A stretch of DNA of 64,000 nt from the NCBI GenBank assembly GCA_963556495.2, contig OY747716.1:15282040-15346039 (forward strand), in the 5' to 3' direction. Origin of the DNA: Valencia hispanica. Lineage: Eukaryota; Chordata; Actinopteri; Cyprinodontiformes; Valenciidae. Below, one piece after another: positions 33,583-46,394 of the stretch. Below the pieces are notes generated by a model that ran no database searches, was not told the origin of the DNA, and saw only the letters and a program-made list of their open reading frames with translations. The first letter of the stretch is position 1; every line of letters starts with the position of its first letter. A program made the position numbers and the translations under genes.

Positions 33583-34125
33583 CTGAGCCGATCAGGTATT
33601 CATGAGGTCACTCACTCTAGAGCCGAGATCGGCAATGTTTACAATCTAAAGAGACATTTTTCCCCTTAGTCCAGCTAGATAAAACCCATTTAGAGCAAAT
33701 GTTACAAGACCTTTTCAAAAAATACAATGCATGATTTTTCAATCATTATCTACAATAAGAAATTTGTTGTCAAATTTGTCTCCATTTTATTTTTATTTTT
33801 CAGAAGAGAGAAAAACAGAGATCATCAGCAAAAAGAGGACAGATACATTTTCTTGTGTGGAGTGTTGATATTTGTAGAATATGATGTATTAAAAACATAC
33901 CAACAAGACAAATAGAGCTAGAAATTTTACAGGAATCATTAGTTTGTTTGTTCATTCAATGCAATTATTACATGAAAAATCTGGAAAAACTTACTAAAAC
34001 CATTTGTTTGTTTTCTACATCTCTATTATTTTAGTTGGTTCCTAATCATTCAACAGGTTGTTGCGGAAAGTCCAAAGAGCCACTTGAGGCTCTGGAGTCA
34101 CAGGTCGCAGGCCCCTGCTCTAGAG
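33583..34125. repeat. Possible hAT-like non-autonomous element
   Basis: The right end (GAGCCACTTGAGGCTCTGGA, then GCAGGCCCCTGCTCTAG) and the left end (CTCTAGAGCCGAGATCGGCAA) have the 'gagcc/ggctct' and 'ggcaa' motifs that I associate with hAT-derived repeats in fish. The ends do not pair cleanly and no 8-bp duplication was shown. Confidence 0.3.
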
Positions 34126-34129
34126 TTAC

Positions 34130-34310
34130 TGGAAAGAAACAGTCCCACAGCATCATGGGTCCTTCACCATACTTAATGGATATGACGTACTTTTCCATAT
34201 ATAAAATTTTTGTTTGAAAGAAAACCTACCTAGAGTGCTTGCTTCTGAAAAGTTCAATATTGGTCTCATCTGACCAAAGCACACGCTTCCAGTTAAAATC
34301 CCAATAGGGT
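34130..34310 (-). repeat. Tc1-like family B fragment, minus orientation
   Basis: Contains CACAGCATCATGGGTCCTTC and 'accatacttaatggatatga', then TTGGTCTCATCTGACCAAAG and CACACGCTTCCAGTT. On the minus strand these encode the transposase stretch around the first catalytic Asp (TSDETN-like). Too decayed to read as protein. Confidence 0.55.
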
Positions 34311-36439
34311 GTAGCTTCTGCTATTCTTGTTCGTAATAGAACAAGATAAAAAGTTTTTTTTTCTGGCATAATTCTGATAATTTGGCATGTAAATGGCAAT
34401 CAGTGGTTACTATGCAGACGTTTGTTGTAGTTCTCTAAGACTGAGCTTTGGTTTTATTTTTTAAATTTGTTTTGTGTGTGTGGAAAGATAAAGATGAGTC
34501 CTCGTCCAACTGAGTGGCTGGTGGCTTAAAGAAATGGCCCTCTGTGTCACATAATTTTCCCAGTCCTGGATGACTAATTAGAGGTTCTTAGGGTGCATTC
34601 ACACCAGCCCAGTCAAACTCTTTTTCGTTTGCCCATAAAGACAACTTTAGAAACATTTTTTTTTCATTTAAAGTAAACCACAAATGCAAATTTTAAATTC
34701 TAAATTCTATTTAAAAGCCTCATTTCTTCACATGTGCTGAATAAATATAAAGTACTTAGATTTAAGGTTGGACTTTTTTGCACTGTGACGTTATGCTACT
34801 GTAATAAAAATCGATAGAGTTCAAGACTACAGTATCTTGGTTTAAATTTTGTATTTATAGAAATTGAATGCAAGATAGTCCACTAAAGCGGTTGATTCAA
34901 CTACAATGACAAAGTGTAGCATTTTGTGTTCATTAGTTGGTGGAGTGTTTGCAGGGCTGTGAGTAAGAGTTTAAAAGTTAACCTGCCATGAAAGGCTTTA
35001 GTTAGCACAGTTTAACCTCAAGTGCTCCCTGTGGCTTCTGTAATGTGTTCTGTTGCCACAGGGAACATAAACTCCTGAGGAGTAAGAAAACTAGTTGAAA
35101 GCTTTTCCTAATGCTGTCAAAATGAAGCGTGGACCAGCTCAGGAGTAAAAAATAGCCAAGAGTTACTGTGGTTACAGAAAGTCCTGATGAGAAATGTTGC
35201 TCTGAGAGAAACGAACACCACAGAAAATCATTTAAAGCACTTCAAAGTCCCTGACAGGAGAGTGAGCGAGTGTGTGAGATGAAGAATTAGCTGCACCTGA
35301 ACATGGATCGGAGCAAGTAAAGTAAGTGTGGGATTTACGTCCAGCTTTAATCAAAGTATTTCCCATTTGACTTGAAGGACAAGAACATGGAGGAATGCAG
35401 ATGTCCTTGGACATTGGAGGATTTTTAAAACAAACTTTTTACATTTACATGTTTTCTTTGGCTCAAACTCTCTTATTAGAATATTGATTGTGAACTCCTT
35501 AGGCTTCCCACCTATAAACCAATTGGCCTACTCCTGCCACTCTTCTCACAGTGTGCTTGTTGTCTGATTATCTAAAAAGGGTTGACATGAAGATATCGTC
35601 TCCCTCACCACCAGCGCGCTGCTAACGAGCCGGCTGATGAAAGAACAAGACAAGCCAATTAAACGAAACAAGCTGAGAAAGTGTTGCAGACATGGCTTTA
35701 CCGGGTGTCAGTTTTCATGAGGTTCGGACAGTAATGTGGCAGCCAGGTGCCGCTCTATGGTATATTTCTGCCTAAAGACACATCAGCTTCTCCCTTCTTG
35801 TTTGACAGTTTATGGAGTGGACAGAGAGTTTATGTTATCTCGTTTCCCAAACCTAAACAAAGCTTGGACAAATGGATAAAGCAGTGTGGCAGGCCCCACA
35901 GTCAACTCAACGTGACAGCTATAAACAGGAATGTCTACGTTTGTAGACATTCTTGTTAAGACGATTGTCTTGTATAATCCTTGCAATCAGGTCCTATAAG
36001 TTAAAATCAATCACATAAAGCCTGGCGATAATAAGCTTTCTTAAGGTATCCACCTAGCAGCTTATTATGTTAACTTATGGTAAACAAATTTAACCCATTA
36101 CCCTGCCGTACATGAACAATTCTTCTCTCGTCAAAGACTACTGACACTAGATGAAACTTCTCGCTCTTGCTTTGTGATCTGAAGATCTGTGCCTCAAATT
36201 TCATTTCCCCCCCTATATAATTCTAGTTTGAAATTTCGTACATAGCCCTCCATGGCAGAATGCCGACCTGTCTGAAAGCTCCTCGACGATGTTAAGTGTT
36301 GTTGCCTCCAAAAGTTGTCAAGAGACACTTGAGGAATTGTTTTGGCAATGACAGCTGCCATTGTGAACATGCAGTTAGCTGTGACTGCTTAGTCGAGTTA
36401 GAAACAGTGACTAAGGAGGGCGGGGCTTAGCAGCACTGA

Positions 36440-36940
36440 GCCACAGGTCAATTGTAGTGTTTCACATTTTTTCACAGTACAGTTAATCTCACGATAAATC
36501 CAGCTGATTTGTGAAGGCCTCAGAGGTTTGTTAGAGAAAATCTATGAACAAACATCATCATGGAACCCAAGAAGAAGTCCAACGCAGAGTTAGGTTAGTA
36601 GAGCTAGGAAGTAGTTTAGAGGCCTATAGTAAGAAATCAGCAGCTCAGGTGGGAGAATCTGACTATAGGACAACTGTTAGTCATGCCATGCACAAATATG
36701 GCCCTTATGGAAGAGTGACAAGAAGAAAGCAATTTGTGAAAGAAATCCATTGGGAACTTCATCTTAAGGTTTGCCTTTTATATACGGCAAACGTGGAGGA
36801 AGATGCTCAGGTTCGAAAATATGTTTCATTTTCTTTCCACATATCTATGCACCCTTCTGTGCTGGTTCTTCATACATTAAAGCTTGTAATGTGACAAAAT
36901 GGGACAAGTTTATGGGCTATGCATACTTTTAGAAAGCCCC
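36440..36940 (+). repeat. Tc1-like family A, internally deleted copy
   Basis: Starts with 'gtttcacattttttcacagtac' and runs through TTTGTGAAGGCCTCAGAGG, 'aagaagtccaa', GTTAGGTTAGTAGAGC and CAGCTCAGGTGGGAGAATCT, then CCTTATGGAAGAGTGACAAG. It jumps to the right end GTAATGTGACAAAATGGGAC. A 116-codon open frame (36544-36894) covers the remnants of the DNA-binding part but lacks the catalytic core. The deletion removes most of the transposase. Confidence 0.7.
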
Positions 36941-38705
36941 GTTTGTGTGGCTTTTAGGAGACAGGTACGAGTGTACTGAATGGATTGACGGGATAAAGAT
37001 CCACATCCAGAATGAAAGTCTGTCAGGAATAAAAAAAAATGTTTTCCTGGAAACATCTTGCATTCTTGAAATGGCAGCTTTCCTTTTCACTTGGACAGCT
37101 GCAATAACAGCACAATTACTTTTCACTCAGCGTCAATAGCAACTCCTTTCTCAACCATGCCAAGTCCTTAAAAACATAATAGTATTCCATGTGGGTGGAT
37201 GGAATTGGACTCGTATGTTTGAGTCTGTAACAACACTCTCCTCCTGCTCCGAAAATGTAGAGCACAAACAAATATCAGACGAACAGTGAGGGGGGGAAGA
37301 GGAATTATTTTTCTGAAGCCAAACGCAGTGGTGAGGAAATAATTAGTCACACACACCCCCTTGATGGGAGAGTAAGGGAAGCAGCGAGGGACCTGAAGGT
37401 GCCTGATGCCTCGGATTCATTCTGACGGGTTGAGGTGGATGACGCCAAGCTGAGAGAAATGCATGAGAAATAGCCAGGAGAGAAAAATCAGTCAGTGTAA
37501 TGGCATTATCCAGGGAAGGAGAATCAGATTATTCCATGTTAGGCCTGGAATATAATGCCATATGAAATATGACATTTGTCGAAATCGAATCAAAGAGACG
37601 TCCGTGTTTGTTTTTATCCAATAATATGAAAAATGATGTCAATACGGCACGTCTTCTCTCTCCTTGTTTCCTTGGTGGTGTTATAGAGCATGTTTAGAGA
37701 GAGTGGGAAAAAAAATCTCCTCCACCTGTTTAAACACAAAAGCCAGGGGGACATAATTATGGAAATTATTTGGAGCCATCAAAAATCCCAGACAACGGAA
37801 ACAGCTGGATGTGAGTTAAACTTTAAATGTTCAAAACAAAGGCAGAACAGCTAAGGTGTAATACTTTTCTGGTTGCAAACCGTTTCAATATGAAAGTGAG
37901 TTCCTGTGACGGATCAATGCTAACGTAAGGCTCTGCTATCTTCACCGTCCTAATCATGCTATCTTCGGAGGCCGCCACAGATGGAATCGCTTTAAAAGAG
38001 CAGCCGCGTTGTACACAAACAGACATATGGAAAACATTCAAGTTGCTAATGGGCATACAGAACAAGAAGAAAGTGAGAGAATGGTAGTAAACCACCACAT
38101 CCTGACAAAAGCCCACTTGGATCATGATTCTCTCTTAAAGCCAGCACGCCAACCCAATTCCGCCAATTTATTATAAGGAAGCCCAGTCCATTTGTGGTTG
38201 GCGGGGTGTGTAGCTTCGGGCGGCGTATCCATCTGAGTGCAAGCAGTGTGGTCTGCTATTTCCCGGTCTCCTGCCCAAGAAACCGAAGAGAATGGGAAAC
38301 TCGTCCGGTTTTTCCCCGTATCACATTCAGACTTGAAAGGGAACAAAACATTGGGGCTTTTTTTTTAATGCTTGTGGACAGATTAATAGGATCAATAGGT
38401 CTGAACGATATTTTAATGATTTAAATTGTAACACTGGCCTCCATCTCATCTGTAAGCTGCTAGATATTTAAATAAAGTGAATGCAATAAAACATAGTTCC
38501 ACCTACATCTGTGCACACACATGCTGAGGAGAGAAGATGATGGTTTTATCCGTGATCTGGCAAGCAGCACACACAGCAAGACAATACTGACATGATTCTC
38601 AAAAGAAAAAAAAGTTCACACACTAACGAACAAACTAAATCACTGTGTTTATTTGTCAGGTGCTGCTCATATTTTCGGTTCAGCTTCTCACACTTCTTAC
38701 GACTA

Positions 38706-39857
38706 CAGTGCCTCGCAAAATTACCCATGCATCATGATGAAGTTGTGGAGAAGTTATGTTGTCAAGCAATATCCTGAGCTTTAAACATGTCACAGAGCAC
38801 TGTTTAATCCATCAATCAAAAATGGTAGCAGCATGGTTTATTGCAATTTTACCATGACATGGAGTCCTCCTGCAACCTGCGGCTCTGGGGTTATCATTAA
38901 CGTCCCATAGAAGAAAAAATAGAAATAAAATGGGGGTTCTTTAAAAATAGCAACAATTGTCCTATAGTATTTATTTATCATTTATGTTGTCTCTTTTTTT
39001 TAAGTTCATGTATCATTTGTGGCACTAAACAAGTTTTATTTAGCTGAACAGAGAGCAAAAATGGCTCTTTGGACTGTTATGGTTCAATATCACTGACCCC
39101 CCCCCCTAAACCGACAAGCTGGGCGTAAATAACAGAAGTGATCAAGAGACCCATGCTCATTCCGGAGGAGCTGCAGAAACCCACAGCTCAGGAGGAAGAA
39201 TTTGTTGAAAGGATAACTATGAGTCACAAATGTGGCCTTTTGGAATGCATGGAGAGGAAAGAGAAACAGATGAAGGGTCATCTTTGCAGTTAGCCACTAC
39301 AGCTAGCAGTTTGTACAAGGTACCACCCAAACATATGGAAGATGATGCTCTGGTTAGATCAAAACTGATCATTTTGGTCTACATGAATGGCAGAAAACTA
39401 ACAAAGTGAATTACCCTGGACACACTGGTCCCACCATGAAATATTATGGGGAGTTCATATGGAAGAAATAAAGTCTCATTAGACTCAACTTATTTTTAAA
39501 CACTTGATTGTTATCCTTTGCAAGTATGTATATGGATTTTTTCACTTTAAATTCTGGTACCTATAAAAAAATTGCCTGCAGTGTTTTGCCTGCAGTAATT
39601 CAATAAGCATTAGATCGATTCGAGTGGCTATTAGCCAATCAAATCACGTTCCATTGATCATGTGACACCAGTGCTTTGGACTGAGCCAGAGGTGGTTATC
39701 TAACACTTAGCTGCGTTAACCAGTTAACTGTCTGTCACGTGACCAACCCAGCATTATTTGATTAGCAAAAAGCTGCTCGTCTCGATCTAGTCCAGATCGC
39801 ATTGGCTTGGGTCACCAGAGGGTCACCACAGGTGAAATTTTGAAGCTGTATTTAAAG

Positions 39858-39936
<79 letters not shown>

Positions 39937-40619
39937 TGCACAGGAGAAAAATTCAGTGTTATAAATTCAATGTCTAAAAGAAAGTCTGATTCTAATGAGA
40001 CTATATTTCTTCCATAAAAGCGGCTGCTTGATGATATCATGATGGTTTTCTTTAGGAAAGACAGGGAGGCTGGTTAGAGTTGAGGGGAACATGGAACGAG
40101 CTAATATTTTTAATGGAGGAAAATCCGTTTGAGGCTCCAAAAGACTTCAAACTGGGGCAGAAGTTCAACTTCCATCAGGACAGTGGCCCTAAACAAACAG
40201 CTAGGGCTAAATTGAAATGGTGTAGATCACAACACATGTGTGGGTTAGAATGGTCCAGTCAAAGTCCAGACCTAAATCCAATAAGAGTCCGTGACGAGTT
40301 TTGAAATTTTGCTCCGGTCTGAGTTGGTGTGATCTTTTTTGTATACAAGTACTGTATGGGCAAAACTTTAAGTACATAAAGCTGGTAGAGACATACTGCA
40401 GGTTATAAGACCTACAGCTTCTACAAAGCCTTAACTCAGATGACCTATATGAAAATACAAGCCACACTTTTTAGATGTTAATTTTGAGTGCCAATAATTT
40501 GGAAAACCTTCCACATCACAATTATGCCCAACGTTGTGTTGGTTTATCACATAAGACGCAGGTTGTAATGTGACAAAATGTGGAAAGTTCAAGGGCAGGA
40601 ATAGTTTTGCAAGACACTG
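38706..40619 (+). mobile_element. Tc1-like family A, full-span decayed copy with a nested MITE
   Basis: The ends CAGTGCCTCGCAAAA (38706) and TTTTGCAAGACACTG (to 40619) are complementary and each is flanked by TA. Between them the transposase can be followed in order as decayed pieces: 'cacagagcactgttta', 'gaggagctgcagaaaccc', 'gatgctctggttaga', 'aaactaacaaagtgaa', 'agggaggctggttag', CATCAGGACAGTGGCCCT (the second Asp region), and GGTCCAGTCAAAGTCCAGAC then CTAAATCCAATAAGAGT (the S-P-D-L-N-P region). A 555-bp MITE (39460-40014) sits inside. Another insertion of about 200 bp may lie at 38885-39095. Without the MITE and its TA duplication the element is 1,357 bp, about normal for Tc1. No long frame survives. 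Confidence 0.85.
39460..40014. mobile_element. 555-bp MITE nested in a Tc1-like copy
   Basis: The left terminus TGGAAGAAATAAAGTCTCAT and the reverse complement of the right terminus (TGGAAGAAATATAGTCTCAT) match at 26 of 28 bases. TA flanks each side (39458-39459 and 40015-40016). It has no coding potential. The inside holds partly self-complementary stretches ('gccaatcaaatcacg' against 'tgctaatcaaataatg' on the other strand, and 'catgtgac'/'cacgtgac'). Near the right it has a run of 18 A (39859-39876) and (TA)27 at 39877-39930. The TA duplication and termini suggest mobilisation by a Tc1/mariner-type transposase. Confidence 0.85.
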
Positions 40620-41839
40620 TACCTCAAGCTCTACAACCGAATCCTCCATGATATTTCCACACAGCCCTCTCAGCAGTATTGTGTGTATATGCCTAGAACC
40701 AAAGGGTCACATTCAGCCTCGTCGAAGACTCCAACCTCTCGCCCCGGGAAAAGTCAAGTGACTGTGGCTAAAAGTAGCTTATTCGGCATGTGATCACAGA
40801 GGAGGGAGGCAGCTGTACACAACCCAGCCCCCATCAACATGAAGGTACTATAACGACGGCAGCTAATGTTTGCATAAACACAATAAATTCTTGTGGACAT
40901 GTGTACCCTGGTAGCATGAGCTAAATAATATCATAAAATAGAAAGAATTCCAATAAATAGGACATTTACAAGCTGCTGCTGGTCCGTTTGATCCGAGGCA
41001 CCAGCATGACGCTCACACTCCTCTGTGTGGTCATGCTCATCGGTGGGGCCGCCCAGCAACACATATCGATTTTATTAGCAGATAGAGAGCACTCTGAAGA
41101 AAAAAGGCAGCTCTATTAAAAATATGCGCCACTTTATGATAAACATCTGGAAATCCTCTCACAGAAAGTAGCAGAGAGGGAGGGAGGGAGGCAGGAAAAA
41201 CATGGTGGGGGCTTCATGACAGACAGGGCTTCTTGTGTCTTGGACATTATTCCATTAAGGTTGGAGCAAAGGTTCGAGTGCTGACCTGAGCATTGCCATT
41301 ACAGCTGTTCGCAGCAGGCACACCTGAGCCCAGTTGCCCCCCAATCGGATGGGGTCTGATGAACAGTCAACATGCCCCATGCTTGAGACAGCTCTATTAA
41401 TTCCCTCCCCTGGTAGCCACACCTCATCAGGATTTTAGCTATTCCAACAAAAGAGTTGAAAAACTCCTGTCAGAAGTTGAAAATGCAAAAGACGAAGGAA
41501 GAATTGTTTGGAATGCTTTGACGAGGGCAGCGGACATTGTGCGTGTGGCTGGACTGTGTTTATCGTTCTATTCCTGCATTTTAGTTATTTTGTTCTCAAG
41601 TAAAGCTAAGTCATGGAAAACAACCAAGATTTTAGCATTAACCAACATAAAAAACTGGTACGGATGTTAAACATTTGATCAGTTTAGAGTAAATTCTTGA
41701 ACAGATCCTCTTTCTGCTTTTGTTCTTTTGCTAAAGGTTGAGACACTTACAGATAAAGACAAACCTATCTGTAAAAAAGAAGCTTTTACGCCACTATAAA
41801 AATCTCACCCTGTTAATTATTATTTTTTATCTTTTTCGT

Positions 41840-42300
41840 CACAGGCCGCACAATTGGTGGCACCCCTGCCATTATTACTTTGTGCAACCGTATTTTGCCA
41901 ATAGAACAGCACCCATGTCTGTCTGGCCCATGGGTGGAACAAACAGACTTTCCACAATCTCTTTAAATCATCCCTATTTCTAGATCCCAGGATCCCTTCT
42001 ACCTTTTCTATAGGAGTTTGGTCTATAGACTGACATGGTCATTGAAGAAGATGAACTTTGTGTCTTGTGAACTATTTGTTTATTTTAATTTAGTCTCCTT
42101 GTTTTTTAAAGAATGTGTGGTGCCATGATCTTTAACACGGTCCCCAGGGAATTTGGAAGATAGACAGGCCCACAGAACCACAGTTCCTTCAACGTACTTA
42201 ACAATGAGTCTAAGAGGCTTTTTCCCATATTCATGCTTCATTTAATTTCAGAGTCAAGCTTCTGTGTTTGTGCACACTGTCTGCCATATTGGCCAATATG
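41840..42300 (-). repeat. Tc1-like family B, minus orientation, decayed
   Basis: Contains CAATTGGTGGCACCCCTGCC near the left, and 'aggcccacagaaccacagttccttcaacgtacttaacaatg' broken by changes near 42160-42210. The latter is the same stretch as at 34137-34185. No readable frame. Boundaries are approximate. Confidence 0.45.
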
Positions 42301-42703
42301 CTGTATTAAATATCAAAAAAGCCTGAAAGACGCTCAGCCACTCTTTTATTAAAGAAGCTATTTCTTCCATGATAAGCTGCTGAACTGGTCAGTCTTAATT
42401 GCAATTGGAGATTTTTTTTAGCTCTATTGCCATTCTGCTCATTTGACAAGGTGACAAGATGGTATCCATCCAGGGAATCATATTTATGCTCAGGGTGAAA
42501 CAGAAAGTTGTGGATTATGCATAGGGAGTTCATAGATACTCTAATAACCGTAAAATGGTTAAATATAAAATTAAATAAACACTTTGGTTACATTTATTGT
42601 AAAGGTATTGGAAACGCGGTCAATAACCTACTTTAATTTGTGAGCAGTGATCGTTCCAAAAAAAAAAAAAAAAAAAAGGTTTAGCAATTTTATAACTTGG
42701 GGT

Positions 42704-42741
42704 CCCTAATTTAAGTACCCCAATGTACTTAAGTTAGGGAT
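42704..42741. repeat. Hairpin: 16-bp arms, 6-nt loop
   Basis: TCCCTAATTTAAGTAC (42704-42719) is complementary to GTACTTAAGTTAGGGA (42726-42741) at 15 of 16 positions. It follows a run of 20 A (42659-42678). It could be the remains of a small foldback repeat. No factor-independent terminator role applies in a eukaryote. Confidence 0.7.
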
Positions 42742-44284
42742 TATATATTTTTAAATAACAAAATCAATTCAGTGTACGGTTATGCTTCCGAAAATTGAAA
42801 ACAATATATTTCCCTGCTTTTTACACGTCTCTACCAGTGGTGCCAGCTAATATGTCCCATCTGTAATCCAAGTCGGTGCAGTTTACTTTTACAAAAAACA
42901 CGGAAAATAAACAGTTAGAGGAGGCAGCAGCTGCTTCTGTTCAGATTTGCGGTGTACACGGGCGTGGAAGCCATTATGATGTAACCTTGGGTAGTGAGGG
43001 ATAGCGTTCATCAAAGAGCAGCTCAGCAGTCTTTGATGTGGATTTTAGCCGTCCGTTGGAATATCTCACTTTTTTTTTTTTTCTGGTTGCACTCAGTAAA
43101 CGTTTGGATTTTACAAAAGTGGAGGTCATTACGGTTTCCCTTTCATCGATGCGGGCAAGGTTCGGGAATGACACGGAGCCCGAGCCGCAGTAAGAAAGTA
43201 CAATATCACTTTCGGCTTAAAGTGGATGACTAATTGCTTTGAGCAAAACACAACTGCGAGGTTACTTTTTCATGTGTGGGAACAAAATGATTTTTGAAAA
43301 TGGTAGAAATATGACTTCAGTTGCTCCCATTCTTTCCCATATTTTTCATAGATTACCTACATCCATGACCGTTCCTGCTGTTGCGTAACACAACAAATGA
43401 ACTTCCCTTTCCTTCTTTTTTTCAGTCTTCATGTATTATTACACCAGCGGAACTCATTACAGGTGCTCCCTTCGTGATTACTTGTTTACGCAAACGGAGT
43501 AAGATGAAGATACGACTAATATTATAGGCTGGAATCCTCACGGGATGTCCCTGTAGCTTATTACAAGAGGAACAGCAGTGGTATGCTGAGTCATGTCAAC
43601 AGTCACAAGCAATTAGGAGCTCCGATGCTGAAAGAGAACGACTTAGACTGCTTAGTGCTGAACAAACACTTAACGTCTCACAGTGAATAGGAGAAGAGAA
43701 AGAGATTAGGAAAACAGAGATAGATGTCTGCTCAGTGATTCTTCACCCATCAGCTGGACAAACACTGATGCAAACCCAGAGCAAATAAAGCCCGCCTTTG
43801 TCTTCACAAGAACTTTCTGGGAAGTATGCTGCCTGGTGCAGTTTTACCTAAACTGATTTGGACAAAAAATAAAATAAAACAGCAGGACACGCGGGTCTTA
43901 CCAAGGCAATTAAACTGACAAAACGACACGGATTGTTCCCCAGAAAATCGTGTGTCAGATAATTTGACTTTCAAGGTCTGACATTCTGACCTGCCATTTA
44001 GATAATGGCTCTCCTTGGTGAAATAGTTTCTTAACTTTTTTCGCAGTGAGGTCATTGAAAAGAAGAAAAAGACACATCTGTCTGAAACTCCTGCAGAAAC
44101 ACAGGAAACACAGATCTGATTTTAGCTGAATCTGTCTAGTTCTGGTAGCCTTAAAATGACTCCCTGTTTTATTGCAATGGCCCTTAGACAACCGCAGGAT
44201 TATTATTTATTCAGTGGGGAAATGTTAAGATATAATAGTTTTTAACAAAAAAATGTGTTCTATTATCCTGTTTTTATTATTATT

Positions 44285-44393
44285 GTTATTTTGGCATTAT
44301 GTGGACAGCAAAGGAAGAATTTCATTGGAACAGGAACTGTTCCTTCTGTTGCATATGACAATAAAGGTGGCTGGTTGGTTGGTTGGTTGGTTG
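44285..44393 (+). repeat. LINE/SINE-type tail with (GGTT)n
   Basis: GGAAGAATTTCATTGGAACA, then 'gcatatgacaataaagg', then GGTT repeated five times (44373-44393). The order of 'aatttcattg', 'gacaataaag' and a simple repeat is typical for the 3' ends of fish non-LTR elements. The body is missing. Confidence 0.6.
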
Positions 44394-44559
44394 AAAACCC
44401 TAACAATCCATTTAAATAGATGTAAATGATATCTTTTTAATTTATACTTAACCTTTTTAAATCAGTGCCTGGGAGATTTTAGTTTAGTTTAGTTTTTTAT
44501 TACTTAATTAGTACTTTTATTACTTAATTTTTCTAATTATATATTTGACATGATACAGT

Positions 44560-44770
44560 ACGGTATGGTGGCGGATCTGTGATGCTGTGGGCTAGTTTTT
44601 CTTCCAAAAGCCTTGTTAAAGTCCATGGTGTGGTGGATTCTTTGAAATTTAAAGATATTTCAAAATATAAAAAATATGTTGGAGCTTTATTTTCTTTAAG
44701 GGTTTGGATACATACTTACCAGAGGCACCAACAAATTTGTCTGTCTCCATAAGTATTTAATAAAATGACT
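44560..44770 (+). repeat. Tc1-like family B fragment, plus orientation
   Basis: TACGGTATGGTGGCGGATCT, then GTGATGCTGTGGGCTAG and TTTTTCTTCCAAAAGCC mirror the minus copies at 34130 and 42160. The right part, with ACCAGAGGCACCAACAAATT, may be the terminal region. Decayed. Confidence 0.5.
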
Positions 44771-45224
44771 AGTGAATACAAACGCACTAACTGAAGAGTA
44801 GAGACACCAAAACATCAGTGTCACAGGATGAGATCATGATTAAAAAATGTTAGGTGTTTGGGGAGACGTAACACACTGTTTAAGATAAAACCCAAGTCAA
44901 GGCAGAACTTTTAATGCACAGCATGGTGGGACATGAATCAAGTCAGAATAAATTAACAACGCAATTAACTTAATTACCTTTTTCTAATTATGAAGAGGAA
45001 ATCCAATTGTTGTCCCAGATCAATCGTGGAATTAGAGATCAGCTTAAAGAAAGTGCTCTCCAAGTTTAAATGAGAAAATTTAAAAATCCCTTTAATCGTG
45101 TCTAATGAAAATTAATAGGAACGTCGTGGCTCAGTGTTGTCAGTTTCTTTCTACCAGTAAGTCCTGCAGAGTCACATAGCATCAGATGATTTTCTTTCGT
45201 GCTCCATACTGCTTAAACTCTGCA

Positions 45225-46215
45225 ATGTTTTGTCCTCTTATACCGACAAACTTAAATGTATCCTACTGGGATTAAGTTATAGACTCACACAAATCTGAAA
45301 AGTGTGGCATTAAGCCCCCGCTGAGTCAGCACTGTAGAACTACCTCCATCCCAATCTCAACTCTTTTCCAGCCTCAATATTCAGCTCCATTTATCTTTTC
45401 CTTTAGCTTTCGCCAGCTTCTCTGTGTCTGCTGAGGAAAACATCTCGGGAGCATGACGCTAACACCACCATGTTTTACCATTAGATGGTGTGTTCAGTGT
45501 CGTGCGCTGCGTTTGTTTTCAACCTCCCATAGCGTTAAGCATGTTGTCCAAAGGTCTGAACACAGCACCTTCTCCCGCATGTCTGCCGTGTCCCCTACAT
45601 CGCTCGGGGTAAACTATAAGTGGAGTCGATTGCAGCTTTCTTTTTAACAAAGGCTTTCTTCTTGCTACTGCTGTGTAAATGTCTTAACAAAAAAGATGAG
45701 AGCAGGCTCCTTCAGTCAATTGAGAGTTTAATACAACCTGTTGAAAAACAAAGAGGAACAGCATTTTACATAGGCTGTCCTCCTCAACCCAGGAAGACAA
45801 AAACATTATATCATATTAACCTATTCCTTGAAATATTTTAATTACAGTACTCTTAAAAAAAAGGCTATCTGTCCTGTAAACAGATTTCCCCACCTGAGCT
45901 GTGAACCGTCTGCAGCTCCTGCAGAGTAACCATCAACCTCTTGGCTGCTTTTCTGATTAACGCTCCCCCCATCTTTTCAGTTTGGGTGGACACAATGTCT
46001 TGGTTGGTTTGCTGTGGTCCCTGACACATCCATTTTCAGATAATGGGTTCAGCAGTGCTCTGTGAGATGTTGCTACTAAAGGGGGCTGAACGCAAATGCA
46101 CGTCACAGGTTTAGGATTTTATTTGTAAAACAATATCCAAACCCCGTATCCTCATCCTCCCACTTTACAAGTTTGCTCTACTTAATGCGAAATTCCAACA
46201 GAATAAAAGAAAAAT
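45225..46215 (-). repeat. Tc1-like family A, decayed copy in minus orientation
   Basis: The central piece GCATGACGCTAACACCACCA, then TGTTTTACCATTAGATGGTG and 'cagcaccttctcccgcatgtctgccgtgtcccctaca', is the reverse complement of the transposase middle. 'aaaggctttcttcttgctact' and 'agcagtgctctgtgagatgttg' give the upstream parts in mirrored order. Both flanks (ACTTAAATGTATCCTACTGG near 45253 and AAGGGGGCTGAACGCAAATG near 46079) are terminal-type sequence. No readable protein. Confidence 0.6.
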
Positions 46216-46394
46216 TAAACATTGTCAGTAACTTAACAGAACCTGAAAAAGTTAAGTGGGGCATGAGTCCTTACACGAGATACTTGGCTACTTGGATAAT
46301 GATTCACTTCTATAGCTATATACTCCTCCAGTTGCATTATTTGCTGTGATTTCGACTGTTAACATTGTTTTCTCTCTGTGTGTTTCTCACCATA

